Shown here: piece by piece, positions 1 through 8,620 of the stretch
Layout: each line of letters starts with the position of its first letter
How positions within the stretch are numbered: position 1 is the first letter of the stretch
From: Pseudomonas kermanshahensis
GTDB lineage: Bacteria > Pseudomonadota > Gammaproteobacteria > Pseudomonadales > Pseudomonadaceae
DNA: 64,000 bases
Reading direction: 5' to 3'
NCBI RefSeq assembly: GCF_014269205.2
Contig: NZ_JABWRY020000001.1
Span: 4,450,001-4,514,000, forward strand
Translations under genes and position numbers: made by a program
Notes under the pieces: model-generated
The model's database searches: none
Seen by the model: the letters and a program-made list of their open reading frames with translations, nothing else
Told to the model about the DNA's origin: nothing

Positions 1-683
<683 letters not shown>

Positions 684-830
684 AATACTGCTTGGGTTTT
701 TAAGAAACCCTAAACTTGGCTCAGCAATCTCAAATGACTATGTGATTTCTCGCATGGTCACTTGTGATGCTGATAATCTTTGTGACTATCAGTCCATACT
801 CACAAGCACCCACACGAATTGCTTGATTCA

Positions 831-845
831 ATTTGTTAAAGAGCG
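831..845 (-). promoter_or_regulatory. boxA antitermination signal in the rrn leader
   Basis: On the minus strand this reads GCTCTTTAACAAAT, matching the rrn boxA core recognised by NusB/NusE. It lies between the proximal promoter and the 16S gene, about 150 bases before the mature 5' end, as expected for an rrn leader. Confidence 0.85.
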
Positions 846-881
846 TTTGGTTAAGAGCTTTTCGTCTCAACCGAGGCGCGC

Positions 882-909
882 ATTCTACGCTTTCCTCATT
901 TGCTGTCAA
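882..909 (-). promoter_or_regulatory. rrn promoter, proximal (P2)
   Basis: On the minus strand, TTGACA at 904-909 is followed after 16 bases by TAGAAT at 882-887 and then a GC-rich, discriminator-like stretch (GCGCGCC). This is a near-consensus sigma-70 promoter pointing into the boxA-containing leader. Confidence 0.85.
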
Positions 910-1009
910 GCGTTTATTTTGAAGTTTTTTAACTTCGCTTTCTTTCGAAAGCTTTTAACTTCAACAACTTGCCGCTTGCCCCGAAGCGTTCATCGCTGCG
1001 AGGAGGCGA

Positions 1010-1037
1010 ATAATACGCGCTTTGAAATCAGAGTCAA
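1010..1037 (-). promoter_or_regulatory. rrn promoter, distal (P1)
   Basis: On the minus strand, TTGACT at 1032-1037 and TATTAT at 1010-1015 are separated by 16 bases, about 128 bases upstream of the proximal promoter. Tandem promoters are typical of rrn operons. The rest of the 455-base stretch between 16S and the next gene holds leader sequence; I see no gene in it. Confidence 0.75.
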
Positions 1038-1138
1038 CACCCTGATCTGAAAAACTTTCCAGCAGTACTTGGCCGGCCTTCGCAACTAATGAACACGCAA
1101 CCGATCTGTAGATAAACACCCCACGGAGCGCGGCAACC

Positions 1139-2035
1139 ATGAGCGAGACGCAAAGCGAGAAAACGCCAGGCCTGTCGGCGGACGAAGAGCAGGAGGTCAG
1201 CCATAACCAGCCGCCAAGGGCAGCGGTGCTGCACGAGATCATTCGCTACCAGGGCGACCAAGAGCTTGAGCGCACGATCGCAGCCCTGTGGTGGTCAGCG
1301 CTGGCCGCCGGGTTGTCGATGGGGCTCTCGCTCATGGCCATGGGGTTGTTCTATGCCCGCCTCCCCGAGGGCGACAGCGCCCAGGTGATTGCAAGCATTG
1401 GCTACAGTGCAGGTTTCCTGGCGGTGATCCTCGCCCGCCAGCAACTGTTTACAGAGAACACACTCACCGCCGTGCTGCCGGTGATGACCTCGCCTACCCT
1501 GGCCAACCTGGGTCGCCTGCTGCGCCTATGGAGCGTGGTATTGCTCGGCAACCTGGCCGGTACCCTGCTGGTCGCCTGGGTCATGCTGGAACTGCCGATC
1601 TTCGACGGCAAGACCGACGTGGCCTTTCTGGAGGTCGGGCGCAAGGTAATGAAGAACGATATCGGCCAGATGTTCGCCAAAGGCATCGTGTCGGGCTGGA
1701 TGATCGCCACCATGGTCTGGATGATCCCGTCGATGGAGCACGCCAAGATCTGGATCATCCTGATGATCACTTACTTCATGGCGCTGGGTGACTTCACCCA
1801 TATTGTCGTCGGTTCGGTGGAAGTGTCCTACCTGGTCTGGGCCGGTGAAGAGACCTGGCGCAGCTTCTTGCTGGCATTCGCCCTGCCGACCCTCGCCGGT
1901 AACATCATTGGTGGCAGCTTCATCTTCGCGCTGATCAGCCATGCGCAGGTGCGTAGTGACAGCGGTAAGCCACCTTCGCGTTTACTGGACGACCAGAAGC
2001 CGCCCTCACCTCGCCAGCGAGACGCTGAAAAATGA
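1139..2035 (+). CDS. Formate/nitrite transporter family protein (YfdC-like)
   Basis: The 298-residue protein is predicted to be an inner-membrane channel of the FNT family, which moves small monovalent anions such as formate or nitrite. About six hydrophobic segments begin near residue 48 after a charged, disordered N-terminus, and the C-terminal tail (from about 275) is Pro/Lys-rich and presumably cytoplasmic. The long N-terminal extension and the LARQQLFTENTLTAVLPV segment fit the YfdC branch rather than FocA or NirC. The start is supported by GGAG about 10 bases upstream. It reads away from the rrn promoters and converges on the next gene with a 3-base gap. The substrate is not readable from the sequence. 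Confidence 0.85.
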   Translation: MSETQSEKTPGLSADEEQEVSHNQPPRAAVLHEIIRYQGDQELERTIAALWWSALAAGLSMGLSLMAMGLFYARLPEGDSAQVIASIGYSAGFLAVILARQQLFTENTLTAVLPVMTSPTLANLGRLLRLWSVVLLGNLAGTLLVAWVMLELPIFDGKTDVAFLEVGRKVMKNDIGQMFAKGIVSGWMIATMVWMIPSMEHAKIWIILMITYFMALGDFTHIVVGSVEVSYLVWAGEETWRSFLLAFALPTLAGNIIGGSFIFALISHAQVRSDSGKPPSRLLDDQKPPSPRQRDAEK

Positions 2036-2038
2036 CCC

Positions 2039-3133
2039 TCAGCGCACCGCCACAGCGCGCTCTGTCGACCGCTCTCGCTGATGCGCAGGTTTGGGCTGCC
2101 ACCAGTTCTGCCCGGCATGCGGCGAGTCCAGGCTGACCCGCTCGCCCATCTGCGGGGTGCATAGCCGCACCTGCGCTTGCTCAGTGAGGGCCAGGATGCG
2201 CTCGAATGGCTCTTGCCAGGCATGGGTGGACAAGTCGAAGGTGCCGTTATGAATCGGCAGCATCCAGCGCCCCTGCAGGTCGAGGTGTGCCTGCAGGCTC
2301 TGCTCCGGCTGCATGTGCACGCTCGGCCAGGCGACGTTATAGGCCCCGGTCTCGATCAGGGTCAGGTCGAAAGGCCCGAAACGCTCACCGATCTGCTTGA
2401 AGCCCTCGAAGTAGCCTGTATCGCCGCTGAAAAACACCCGCAGCTGTTCATCGATCACCACCCAGGACGCCCACAAGGTCCGGTTACTGTCGAACAGGCC
2501 ACGCCCTGAAAAGTGCTGGGCTGGGGTCGCGACAAAGCGTACCCCTTCAACTTCAGTGTCCTGCCACCAATCCAGTTGGCGCACCTTGTCTGCTGCAACC
2601 CCCCATTCGATCAAGAGGTCACCCACCCCAAGCGGTGCCAGAAACACCCCCGTACGCGGGGCAAGCCGTCGAATCGCCTGCTCATCCAGATGATCGAAGT
2701 GATCATGGGACAGGATCACCGCGGCCAATGGCGGCAGTTCGTCCAGGCCAAGCGGTGGCGCATGGAAACGTTGCGGCCCTGCCCACTGCACCGGTGAGGC
2801 GCGCTCGGCGAATACCGGGTCGGTAATAAAGAAGCGCCCGCGCAACTTCAGCAATATCGTCGAATGGCCAAGGCGCCACAGGCTGTGATCAGGTGCATCA
2901 AGCACCTGCTGCCGGGTCATGGGCTGCACATGGAGGGGGGTGGAGGGCCGAGTGTCGGGCGGCTTGCGCAAAAACAGGTACTTGAGGCCGATGCGCAGCT
3001 TTTTCATCACGCCGTCTTGAGGCAGGCGGGCCTGGTTATGGAAACGACCGTCCCGTTGAGGCGCCGACTCGCCGGCAGCGTTAGCCATGGGAACCATGAG
3101 CATGAGCACTCCAAGCAACAGGAAAGCCTTCAT
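2039..3133 (-). CDS. MBL-fold metallo-hydrolase, exported (NAPE-PLD/RomA-like)
   Basis: The 364-residue protein has an N-terminal signal peptide (MKAFLLLGVLMLMVPMANA), so it is probably periplasmic. The metallo-beta-lactamase fold is marked by SHDHFDHLD (metal site HxHxDH), a central His in TPAQHFSGR, FSGDTGYF with the bridging Asp, and a late His in PIHNGTFD. The order and the WRLGHSTILLKL strand match the NAPE-phospholipase-D-like / RomA branch, where E. coli UlaG is a more distant relative. The substrate is unknown; a phosphodiester or lactone bond is likely from the family. It converges with the FNT gene. Confidence 0.8.
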   Translation of the reverse strand: MKAFLLLGVLMLMVPMANAAGESAPQRDGRFHNQARLPQDGVMKKLRIGLKYLFLRKPPDTRPSTPLHVQPMTRQQVLDAPDHSLWRLGHSTILLKLRGRFFITDPVFAERASPVQWAGPQRFHAPPLGLDELPPLAAVILSHDHFDHLDEQAIRRLAPRTGVFLAPLGVGDLLIEWGVAADKVRQLDWWQDTEVEGVRFVATPAQHFSGRGLFDSNRTLWASWVVIDEQLRVFFSGDTGYFEGFKQIGERFGPFDLTLIETGAYNVAWPSVHMQPEQSLQAHLDLQGRWMLPIHNGTFDLSTHAWQEPFERILALTEQAQVRLCTPQMGERVSLDSPHAGQNWWQPKPAHQRERSTERAVAVR

Positions 3134-3254
3134 ATTACCCCACAGTGATCAGATCAACCGTGAATTGGCTTGTAAGGTCATTTTTCATAGATGAAACACT
3201 GTTCAACAATATTCACACGCGTTATGCGATAAACGGCGCCTTAGCAGAAGAACG

Positions 3255-4337
3255 ATGACCATGATGGACAACCGCAGCGGCAAGGGCCTTTCTTTCGTCA
3301 AGCGCATCTACCTGCCGCGCATCATCGGCATGGGCATCGGCCTGTTCAGTGTAATGGCTGCCATGGCGCCGCTATCGCCGCCTACCTGGGTCTGGCTGCT
3401 GGTGCTGTTCAACGGGATTGTCTGGCCGCATTTAGCCTACCTGTGGGCGATGCGCTCGGCAGCGCCTTATCAGGCAGAACAGCGCAACCTGCTGCTGGAC
3501 TCGCTGATGGGCGGTTTCTGGACCGCCGCCATGCACTTCAACCCACTGCCCAGCGTGACCGTGCTGTCGATGATGACCATGAACAACGTGGCCGCGGGCG
3601 GCAAGCGCCTGGTCGTTCGTGGCGTGCTGGCCCAGCTTGCCGGCATGCTCGTGGCCACGCTCGTGCTCGGCCCTGGCTTGCAACTCACTGCCACGCCCTT
3701 GCAGGTTTACGCGTGCTTGCCAATGCTGACGCTCTACCCGCTGGCCCTGGGCTGGGTCTGCTACCGCCTGGCAATCAAACTGGCAGAGCATAAGCGCCGC
3801 CTCAGTGCGCTCAGCCTTACCGACAGCCTGACCGGGTTGCTCAACCACGGTGCCTGGAAAGACCTGCTGCTGGTCAAGTTCCAGACTTGCCAGCAACAGC
3901 AGCAACAGGCGGTCATCGCCCTGATCGACATCGACCACTTCAAGACCATCAACGACACGTTTGGCCACGTAGTCGGCGATTGCGTGCTGCGTCAGATGAG
4001 CGAAGAGCTCAAACGCAACCTGCGTGAGGTCGACCAGGCCGGGCGCTACGGTGGCGACGAGTTCTGCGTGATCCTGCCGGACACCAACGAGGCCCAGGCC
4101 TGCCTGGCCATGGAGCGCTTGCGCGAGCGGGTGGCGAGCTACCGTAACCCGCAATTACCACACTTGCGGATCAGCCTCAGCATCGGCCTGTCTGCCTTCG
4201 ACGCCGACCTTGAATCCCCCGAGCACTGGCTCGAACAGGCCGACAAGGCGCTCTACACCGCCAAGCACGCTGGCCGCGACCAGGTCAATTTCGCGCAACG
4301 CGAGGCCACCGGCCTCAGGCTGGCCTATCCTGACTGA
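3255..4337 (+). CDS. Diguanylate cyclase with MASE2 membrane sensor (AdrA/DgcC-like)
   Basis: The 360-residue enzyme should make cyclic di-GMP from two GTP. Residues about 15-180 form a MASE2-type membrane domain of several hydrophobic segments starting LPRIIGMGIG. Residues about 190-350 form a GGDEF domain with DSLTGLLNHGAW, DIDHFKTINDTFGH and an intact GGDEF at 266-270. An RxxD inhibitory site (REVD) lies at the normal spacing before GGDEF, so product inhibition is expected. No EAL domain is present. The next c-di-GMP gene starts 56 bases downstream on the same strand, suggesting co-transcription. The RBS is weak; internal Met codons at residues 3 and 4 are alternatives. Confidence 0.9.
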   Translation: MTMMDNRSGKGLSFVKRIYLPRIIGMGIGLFSVMAAMAPLSPPTWVWLLVLFNGIVWPHLAYLWAMRSAAPYQAEQRNLLLDSLMGGFWTAAMHFNPLPSVTVLSMMTMNNVAAGGKRLVVRGVLAQLAGMLVATLVLGPGLQLTATPLQVYACLPMLTLYPLALGWVCYRLAIKLAEHKRRLSALSLTDSLTGLLNHGAWKDLLLVKFQTCQQQQQQAVIALIDIDHFKTINDTFGHVVGDCVLRQMSEELKRNLREVDQAGRYGGDEFCVILPDTNEAQACLAMERLRERVASYRNPQLPHLRISLSIGLSAFDADLESPEHWLEQADKALYTAKHAGRDQVNFAQREATGLRLAYPD

Positions 4338-4393
4338 ACCTCCTTCCTGATTGCCTTGCAGGAGGCTGCTGTTCTTGAAGGAGTCACCCGCAC

Positions 4394-6982
4394 ATGGCCA
4401 GGACCGCCAACCTTCCACCCGCCCTACCCACACCCCGATTTCAAGTACGCCGCTTGATTGCAGGCTTTTGCGTGGTCTTTGGCCTGGCCTGCCTGGTCAC
4501 CTTGGGCGCATTGCTCAACATCGCCGCCACCCTCGATCACCAAGAGCAACAGCGCAGCGCTTTCCATGCCTCGCAAGCGCTCGAGCAACGGCTGCTTGCC
4601 TCACGCCAGTTCCTGTCCAGCTATGCCGTGTGGGATGCCGCCTTTGAACACCTGGCCGGCAAGGCGGACTGGCAGTGGGCCTATGAAGAGAAGAACGTCG
4701 GTGAATCGCTGTACAGCGCCAGTGGCTACGAAGGTGTGTTCGTGGTGGACGACCAGCGCACCACCTACGCCCTGTTCAAAGGCAAGCCCAGTGAAGCGAG
4801 CGCCAGCACTTATATAGAAGCGCCGCTACAACCCATCATCAATGAAGCACGGGGGGCTGCCAGCGCCCGCGAACAAATCACCCGGTTCGTGCTGTTCAAC
4901 GGATGGCCCGCCGTGCTTAGCGCCGCGGCCGTACGGCCAGACAAGGACGTGTCGGACAACGAAGTACGCCAGGCACCCGTCATGCTGTTCGTCGACCAGC
5001 TGACCGACGACAAACTCACACGGTTGGGTACCGGCGCCGGCCTGGCGGGCATGCACCTCGAGAAAGACGCTACCGGCGAGCATGGCCAGCAGCGTATCGC
5101 GCTGGGCGATACCGGCTTCCACCTGGCCTGGACCAGCCCGCTGCCGGGCCAGCAATTGCTGTGGGCGATGCTGCCGCCGCTGCTGTGCGCGCTGCTGATA
5201 CTCGGCCTGGTGATGCTTTACCTGTTCTGCCACGCCTTGCGCAGCTCCCGCGCCATCGACCTTAGCCTGGCGCGCCTGCAGCAGAGCAACCAGGCCCTGG
5301 AGGCCAGCGAGCAGCGTTTTCGCGCCGTCGCCGAAGCCGCATCCGACTGGATCTGGGAAACCGACCGACAACAACGCCTGACCTATCTTTCACAGCGTTT
5401 CGTCAGCGTCACCGGCTACCCGGTGGACGACTGGCTGGGCCAGCCGGTGAACCAGCTGCTGGCCTGCGACACCACGCCACTCTCACCCTGGCTGGACGCG
5501 TTGGCCGCCGCCGACCCACAGCAGTTGGCAAACCTGCGCTGTACCTACCGTGACCATAACGGGCAAAACCGCTATTGCCGCATCTCGGCACGGGCGATCT
5601 GGTACGACGGCAAGCCGACGGGTTTTCGTGGCACCGCCAGCGACATCACTGACGAGGTCGACGCCCATGCACGCATCCAGCACCTGTCACTGCATGACCC
5701 GCTGACCGGTCTTGCCAACCGCAACAAACTCGCCCGGCACCTTGAGCAGTTGTTATTGCGCGGCAGCGACGCGCCCCCACTCACGTTGCTGCTGCTGGAC
5801 CTGGACAACTTCAAGCCGATCAACGATTCCCTCGGCCATGCCGCCGGTGACGCTGTGCTGCAAGAGGTGGCGACACGCCTGCGCGACACCACCCGCGATG
5901 TCGACCTGGTGGCGCGCCTGGGTGGCGATGAGTTCATTCTGGTGCTCAATGGCATGGATAACCGCACTGAAGTCGACCGTTTCTGCGCTCGCCTGATTAG
6001 CCTGCTGCAGCAACCCATCGTCTTCGACAACCAGCCCCTGCACATCGGCGCCAGCATCGGCGTCGCCCAGAGCCGCACCCAGGGCTTCGATGCCGGCGAA
6101 CTGATCCGCTGCGCCGATATCGCGCTGTACCAGGCCAAAGCGGAGGGCAAGAACACCTGGCGCTACTTCGCCGCCGAAATGAACAAACAGATCCAGTACC
6201 GCCGACAACTGGAGAATGATCTGCGCCGGGCCCTGCAAAACCAGGAATTCGCGTTGCATTACCAGCCACGCTATCGCCTGGGCGACCTGCGCATCGTCGC
6301 CGTCGAAGCCCTGCTGCGCTGGCAGCACCCGCAGGAGGGGTTGCTCGGGCCAGACACCTTCATCCCGCTGGCCGAGCAGAGCGACATCATTGTCGCGCTG
6401 GGCCGCTGGGTGCTGCGCGAAGCCTGCCGCACGGCCCACGACTGGCCGGTGGGCCTGCTGATATCGGTAAACCTGTCACCTGCGCAGTTCTTGCGCAGCG
6501 ACGTGGTGGCCGACGTTCGCGAGATCCTGCTGGAAACCGCGTTCCCCGCCCAGCGCCTTGAACTGGAAATCACCGAAAACGTGATGCTCAACGACATCGA
6601 AGGCGCGCTAAGCACCATGCTTTCGCTAAAGGAGCTGGGTGTTCGCCTGAACATGGATGACTTTGGCACCGGTTACTCATCACTGGGCTATCTGCGCACG
6701 TACCCGTTCGACAGCATCAAGATCGACAAACGCTTCATAGCCGGGCTGAACAACACCAGTGGCAATGATCGCGCCGTGGTGCAAGCCATCATCAACCTGG
6801 GTGAAGCCATGGGGCTGACGGTGACGGCCGAGGGCGTAGAAAGTGAACAGCAGCTCAAAACACTGGAGAAGGACGGCTGCCATGAGGTGCAGGGTTATTT
6901 CCTGAGCCGGCCTTTACCTAAAGAGGCGCTCGAAGCCTTGCTGCAACAGGCGCCCACAGGCTCGGCCAGGCGCCTGCTGTAA
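4394..6982 (+). CDS. CHASE4-PAS-GGDEF-EAL cyclic di-GMP signalling protein
   Basis: The 862-residue inner-membrane protein has a transmembrane segment near 15-42, a periplasmic CHASE4-type sensor to about 250, a second membrane segment (about 254-281), a PAS domain (about 300-420, starting EQRFRAVAEAASDWIWE), GGDEF at 510-514 with an RDVD inhibitory site, and EAL at 638-640. The EAL domain keeps SVNLSP, EITEN, DDFGTGYSSL, KIDKRFI and AEGVE, so phosphodiesterase activity is likely. The GGDEF motif is also intact, so the net direction cannot be read. A GGAG ribosome site precedes the start, and it probably shares a transcript with the MASE2 cyclase. Confidence 0.92.
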   Translation: MARTANLPPALPTPRFQVRRLIAGFCVVFGLACLVTLGALLNIAATLDHQEQQRSAFHASQALEQRLLASRQFLSSYAVWDAAFEHLAGKADWQWAYEEKNVGESLYSASGYEGVFVVDDQRTTYALFKGKPSEASASTYIEAPLQPIINEARGAASAREQITRFVLFNGWPAVLSAAAVRPDKDVSDNEVRQAPVMLFVDQLTDDKLTRLGTGAGLAGMHLEKDATGEHGQQRIALGDTGFHLAWTSPLPGQQLLWAMLPPLLCALLILGLVMLYLFCHALRSSRAIDLSLARLQQSNQALEASEQRFRAVAEAASDWIWETDRQQRLTYLSQRFVSVTGYPVDDWLGQPVNQLLACDTTPLSPWLDALAAADPQQLANLRCTYRDHNGQNRYCRISARAIWYDGKPTGFRGTASDITDEVDAHARIQHLSLHDPLTGLANRNKLARHLEQLLLRGSDAPPLTLLLLDLDNFKPINDSLGHAAGDAVLQEVATRLRDTTRDVDLVARLGGDEFILVLNGMDNRTEVDRFCARLISLLQQPIVFDNQPLHIGASIGVAQSRTQGFDAGELIRCADIALYQAKAEGKNTWRYFAAEMNKQIQYRRQLENDLRRALQNQEFALHYQPRYRLGDLRIVAVEALLRWQHPQEGLLGPDTFIPLAEQSDIIVALGRWVLREACRTAHDWPVGLLISVNLSPAQFLRSDVVADVREILLETAFPAQRLELEITENVMLNDIEGALSTMLSLKELGVRLNMDDFGTGYSSLGYLRTYPFDSIKIDKRFIAGLNNTSGNDRAVVQAIINLGEAMGLTVTAEGVESEQQLKTLEKDGCHEVQGYFLSRPLPKEALEALLQQAPTGSARRLL

Positions 6983-7027
6983 AGGCAGCCTTCGCAGAAC
7001 AAGGCTGCCCCCGTGAACAGCAGGGCG

Positions 7028-7348
7028 TCAGCGCTTGTTGCGCTCGGCCACGATCTCGGGCAAATCACTGCGCCGCAGGTAAGTGCGCAAGGGCTCGCCA
7101 ATGTTCAAGCGGTCATCCACATGCTGGTCCAGCAGCAGTGCCAGGCGTTGTCGGCACAACGCCATGCGCGGGCCTTGCTCGGGCCGCCAGACGAATTCGC
7201 TGCAGGGGGTGATACTGTCGTCGGCCACGTCCATGCCGAACGAGTCCTCGGAAAAACGCACGATATGAACGCCGCGCTTGCCATGAAAGCCAACGAAACC
7301 GTTGAGCTGCTCCGCCGCGTTGCAGATGTCCTGGGAAGTGATGGCCAT
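7028..7348 (-). CDS. DUF2025 family protein
   Basis: This 106-residue soluble protein resembles the pseudomonad DUF2025 family (P. aeruginosa PA1123 type, as I recall), with the segments ITSQDICNAAEQLNGFVGF and FSEDSFGMDVADDSITP. Function is unknown. I chose the ATG at 7348 (MAITSQ) because GAGG lies 7 bases upstream; a start 15 bases further up lacks a clear ribosome site. It stands alone, convergent with the EAL gene, with about 160 bases to the next minus-strand gene upstream. Confidence 0.8.
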   Translation of the reverse strand: MAITSQDICNAAEQLNGFVGFHGKRGVHIVRFSEDSFGMDVADDSITPCSEFVWRPEQGPRMALCRQRLALLLDQHVDDRLNIGEPLRTYLRRSDLPEIVAERNKR

Positions 7349-7508
7349 GCCGTAACCTCGCAATCAAGTCGAAAGTGACGCACGCCGGGCTGCAAACGGT
7401 CGCCTCTGCCGGGCAACTCGCAGCGGCCAGCCTAACGCAAGTCACCGCGCATTCGCCAAGGTTTTCCGCCAGCCGCCGACAGCCCCGGAAAAGGGTTCGG
7501 CATTCCCT

Positions 7509-8378
7509 TCATTGCGTAACCCGGTCCTCGTGCACCTGCACGCTGGCAGTCATGCCGGCACTCAGGTTCATGCCCTGCGGGATCTCGTCCAGGCGGATCC
7601 GCACAGGTATCCGCTGCGCCAGGCGCACCCAGTTGAAGGTCGGCTCCACCTCCGGCAACAGTTGGCTATCCGGATTACTGTTGCGGTCGGTGATGCCCCG
7701 GCTGATGCTCTCCACATGCCCCTGCATTGCCTCGCCCGCCCCCATCAGCCAGACCTTGACCGTGTCACCGACGCGGATGCGCGGCAGTTTGGTTTCTTCG
7801 AAGTAGGCCTGGATATAGAAGGTCGAATCGTCCACCAGGGCCATCACCGACTCCCCGGTGTTCACGTAGTTGCCCTGGGCCAGGCGCAGGTTGGTGATAT
7901 GGCCACTGCGCGGCGCCCGCACTTCGCTGCGCGCCAGGTTGATCTTGGCCACTTGCAGTTGCGCCTCGGCCTCATGCAGTTCACCGCGGGCGATGGCGGC
8001 GTTGATCTGGGCATTTTCACGCAGCTCGGCACTGATTGCCTCCGGCCCCAGGGCAGTACGCCGCGCCGCTTCGCGCTCGCGCAAGCGCAGTTGCTGGGCA
8101 CGGGTCTCGGTCACGGCGCTGGCCTGGTCGAAGGCTGCCTGGAAGCGTTCACGGTCGATGCTCATGAGCAAATCGCCCGCCTTGACCTGCTGGTTGTCAT
8201 GCACCTTGAGCTCGCGCACCCAACCGGATACGTCTGGGGCGATCACCACCACGTCGGCGCGCACCCGGGCATCGCGGGTCCAGGGTGTCAGCATGTAGTA
8301 CTGCCACAGCTGGTAGCCTGCCAACAGGGCAAGGGCCACCACACACAGGGTTACCAGGGTACGTACGGCAGCACGCAT
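7509..8378 (-). CDS. HlyD-family membrane fusion protein (AaeA-like)
   Basis: The 289-residue periplasmic adaptor is anchored by one N-terminal segment (TLVTLCVVALALLAGYQLWQ). It carries the biotinyl-lipoyl-like motif APDVSGWVRELKVHDNQQVK, a helical hairpin, a barrel-sandwich return (RAPRSGHITNLRLAQGNYV) and a C-terminal beta-barrel domain. It should link the FUSC pump encoded upstream to an outer-membrane channel. The ATG at 8378 has AAGGAGT just upstream; the longer open frame from 8456 lacks homology-like sequence. It is the last gene of the FUSC-DUF1656-HlyD operon, the order of E. coli aaeB-aaeX-aaeA reversed. Confidence 0.88.
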   Translation of the reverse strand: MRAAVRTLVTLCVVALALLAGYQLWQYYMLTPWTRDARVRADVVVIAPDVSGWVRELKVHDNQQVKAGDLLMSIDRERFQAAFDQASAVTETRAQQLRLREREAARRTALGPEAISAELRENAQINAAIARGELHEAEAQLQVAKINLARSEVRAPRSGHITNLRLAQGNYVNTGESVMALVDDSTFYIQAYFEETKLPRIRVGDTVKVWLMGAGEAMQGHVESISRGITDRNSNPDSQLLPEVEPTFNWVRLAQRIPVRIRLDEIPQGMNLSAGMTASVQVHEDRVTQ

Positions 8379-8413
8379 TGAATCACTCCTTACAAAAATC
8401 GTTACAAGAGCCT

Positions 8414-8620
8414 TTAGGCAGCCCCCAGTACTCGCACCACCAGGAACAACACACACACGAACAACGCCGCGTCGAACAGCGCTTCATGCCAGATCCAGCG
8501 ACCCAACGGCGTGGCGTGCACCAACAAGCGCAACACCCCGGTGAGCACCAGCGCCAGCAGCACATAAATCAGAAACGGGCTCAGCAGCACGCCGCCCAGC
8601 GCCCACTCACGCAACCCCAT
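8414..8620 (-). CDS. DUF1656 small membrane protein (AaeX-like)
   Basis: This 68-residue protein has two hydrophobic segments (LLSPFLIYVLLALVLTGVL and ALFVCVLFLVVRVLG). It fits the DUF1656/AaeX family, which regularly sits between a FUSC pump and its HlyD adaptor. Its start overlaps the end of the FUSC gene by 14 bases, implying translational coupling, and 35 bases separate it from the adaptor. Its role is unknown; an accessory membrane subunit is plausible. Confidence 0.85.
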   Translation of the reverse strand: MGLREWALGGVLLSPFLIYVLLALVLTGVLRLLVHATPLGRWIWHEALFDAALFVCVLFLVVRVLGAA

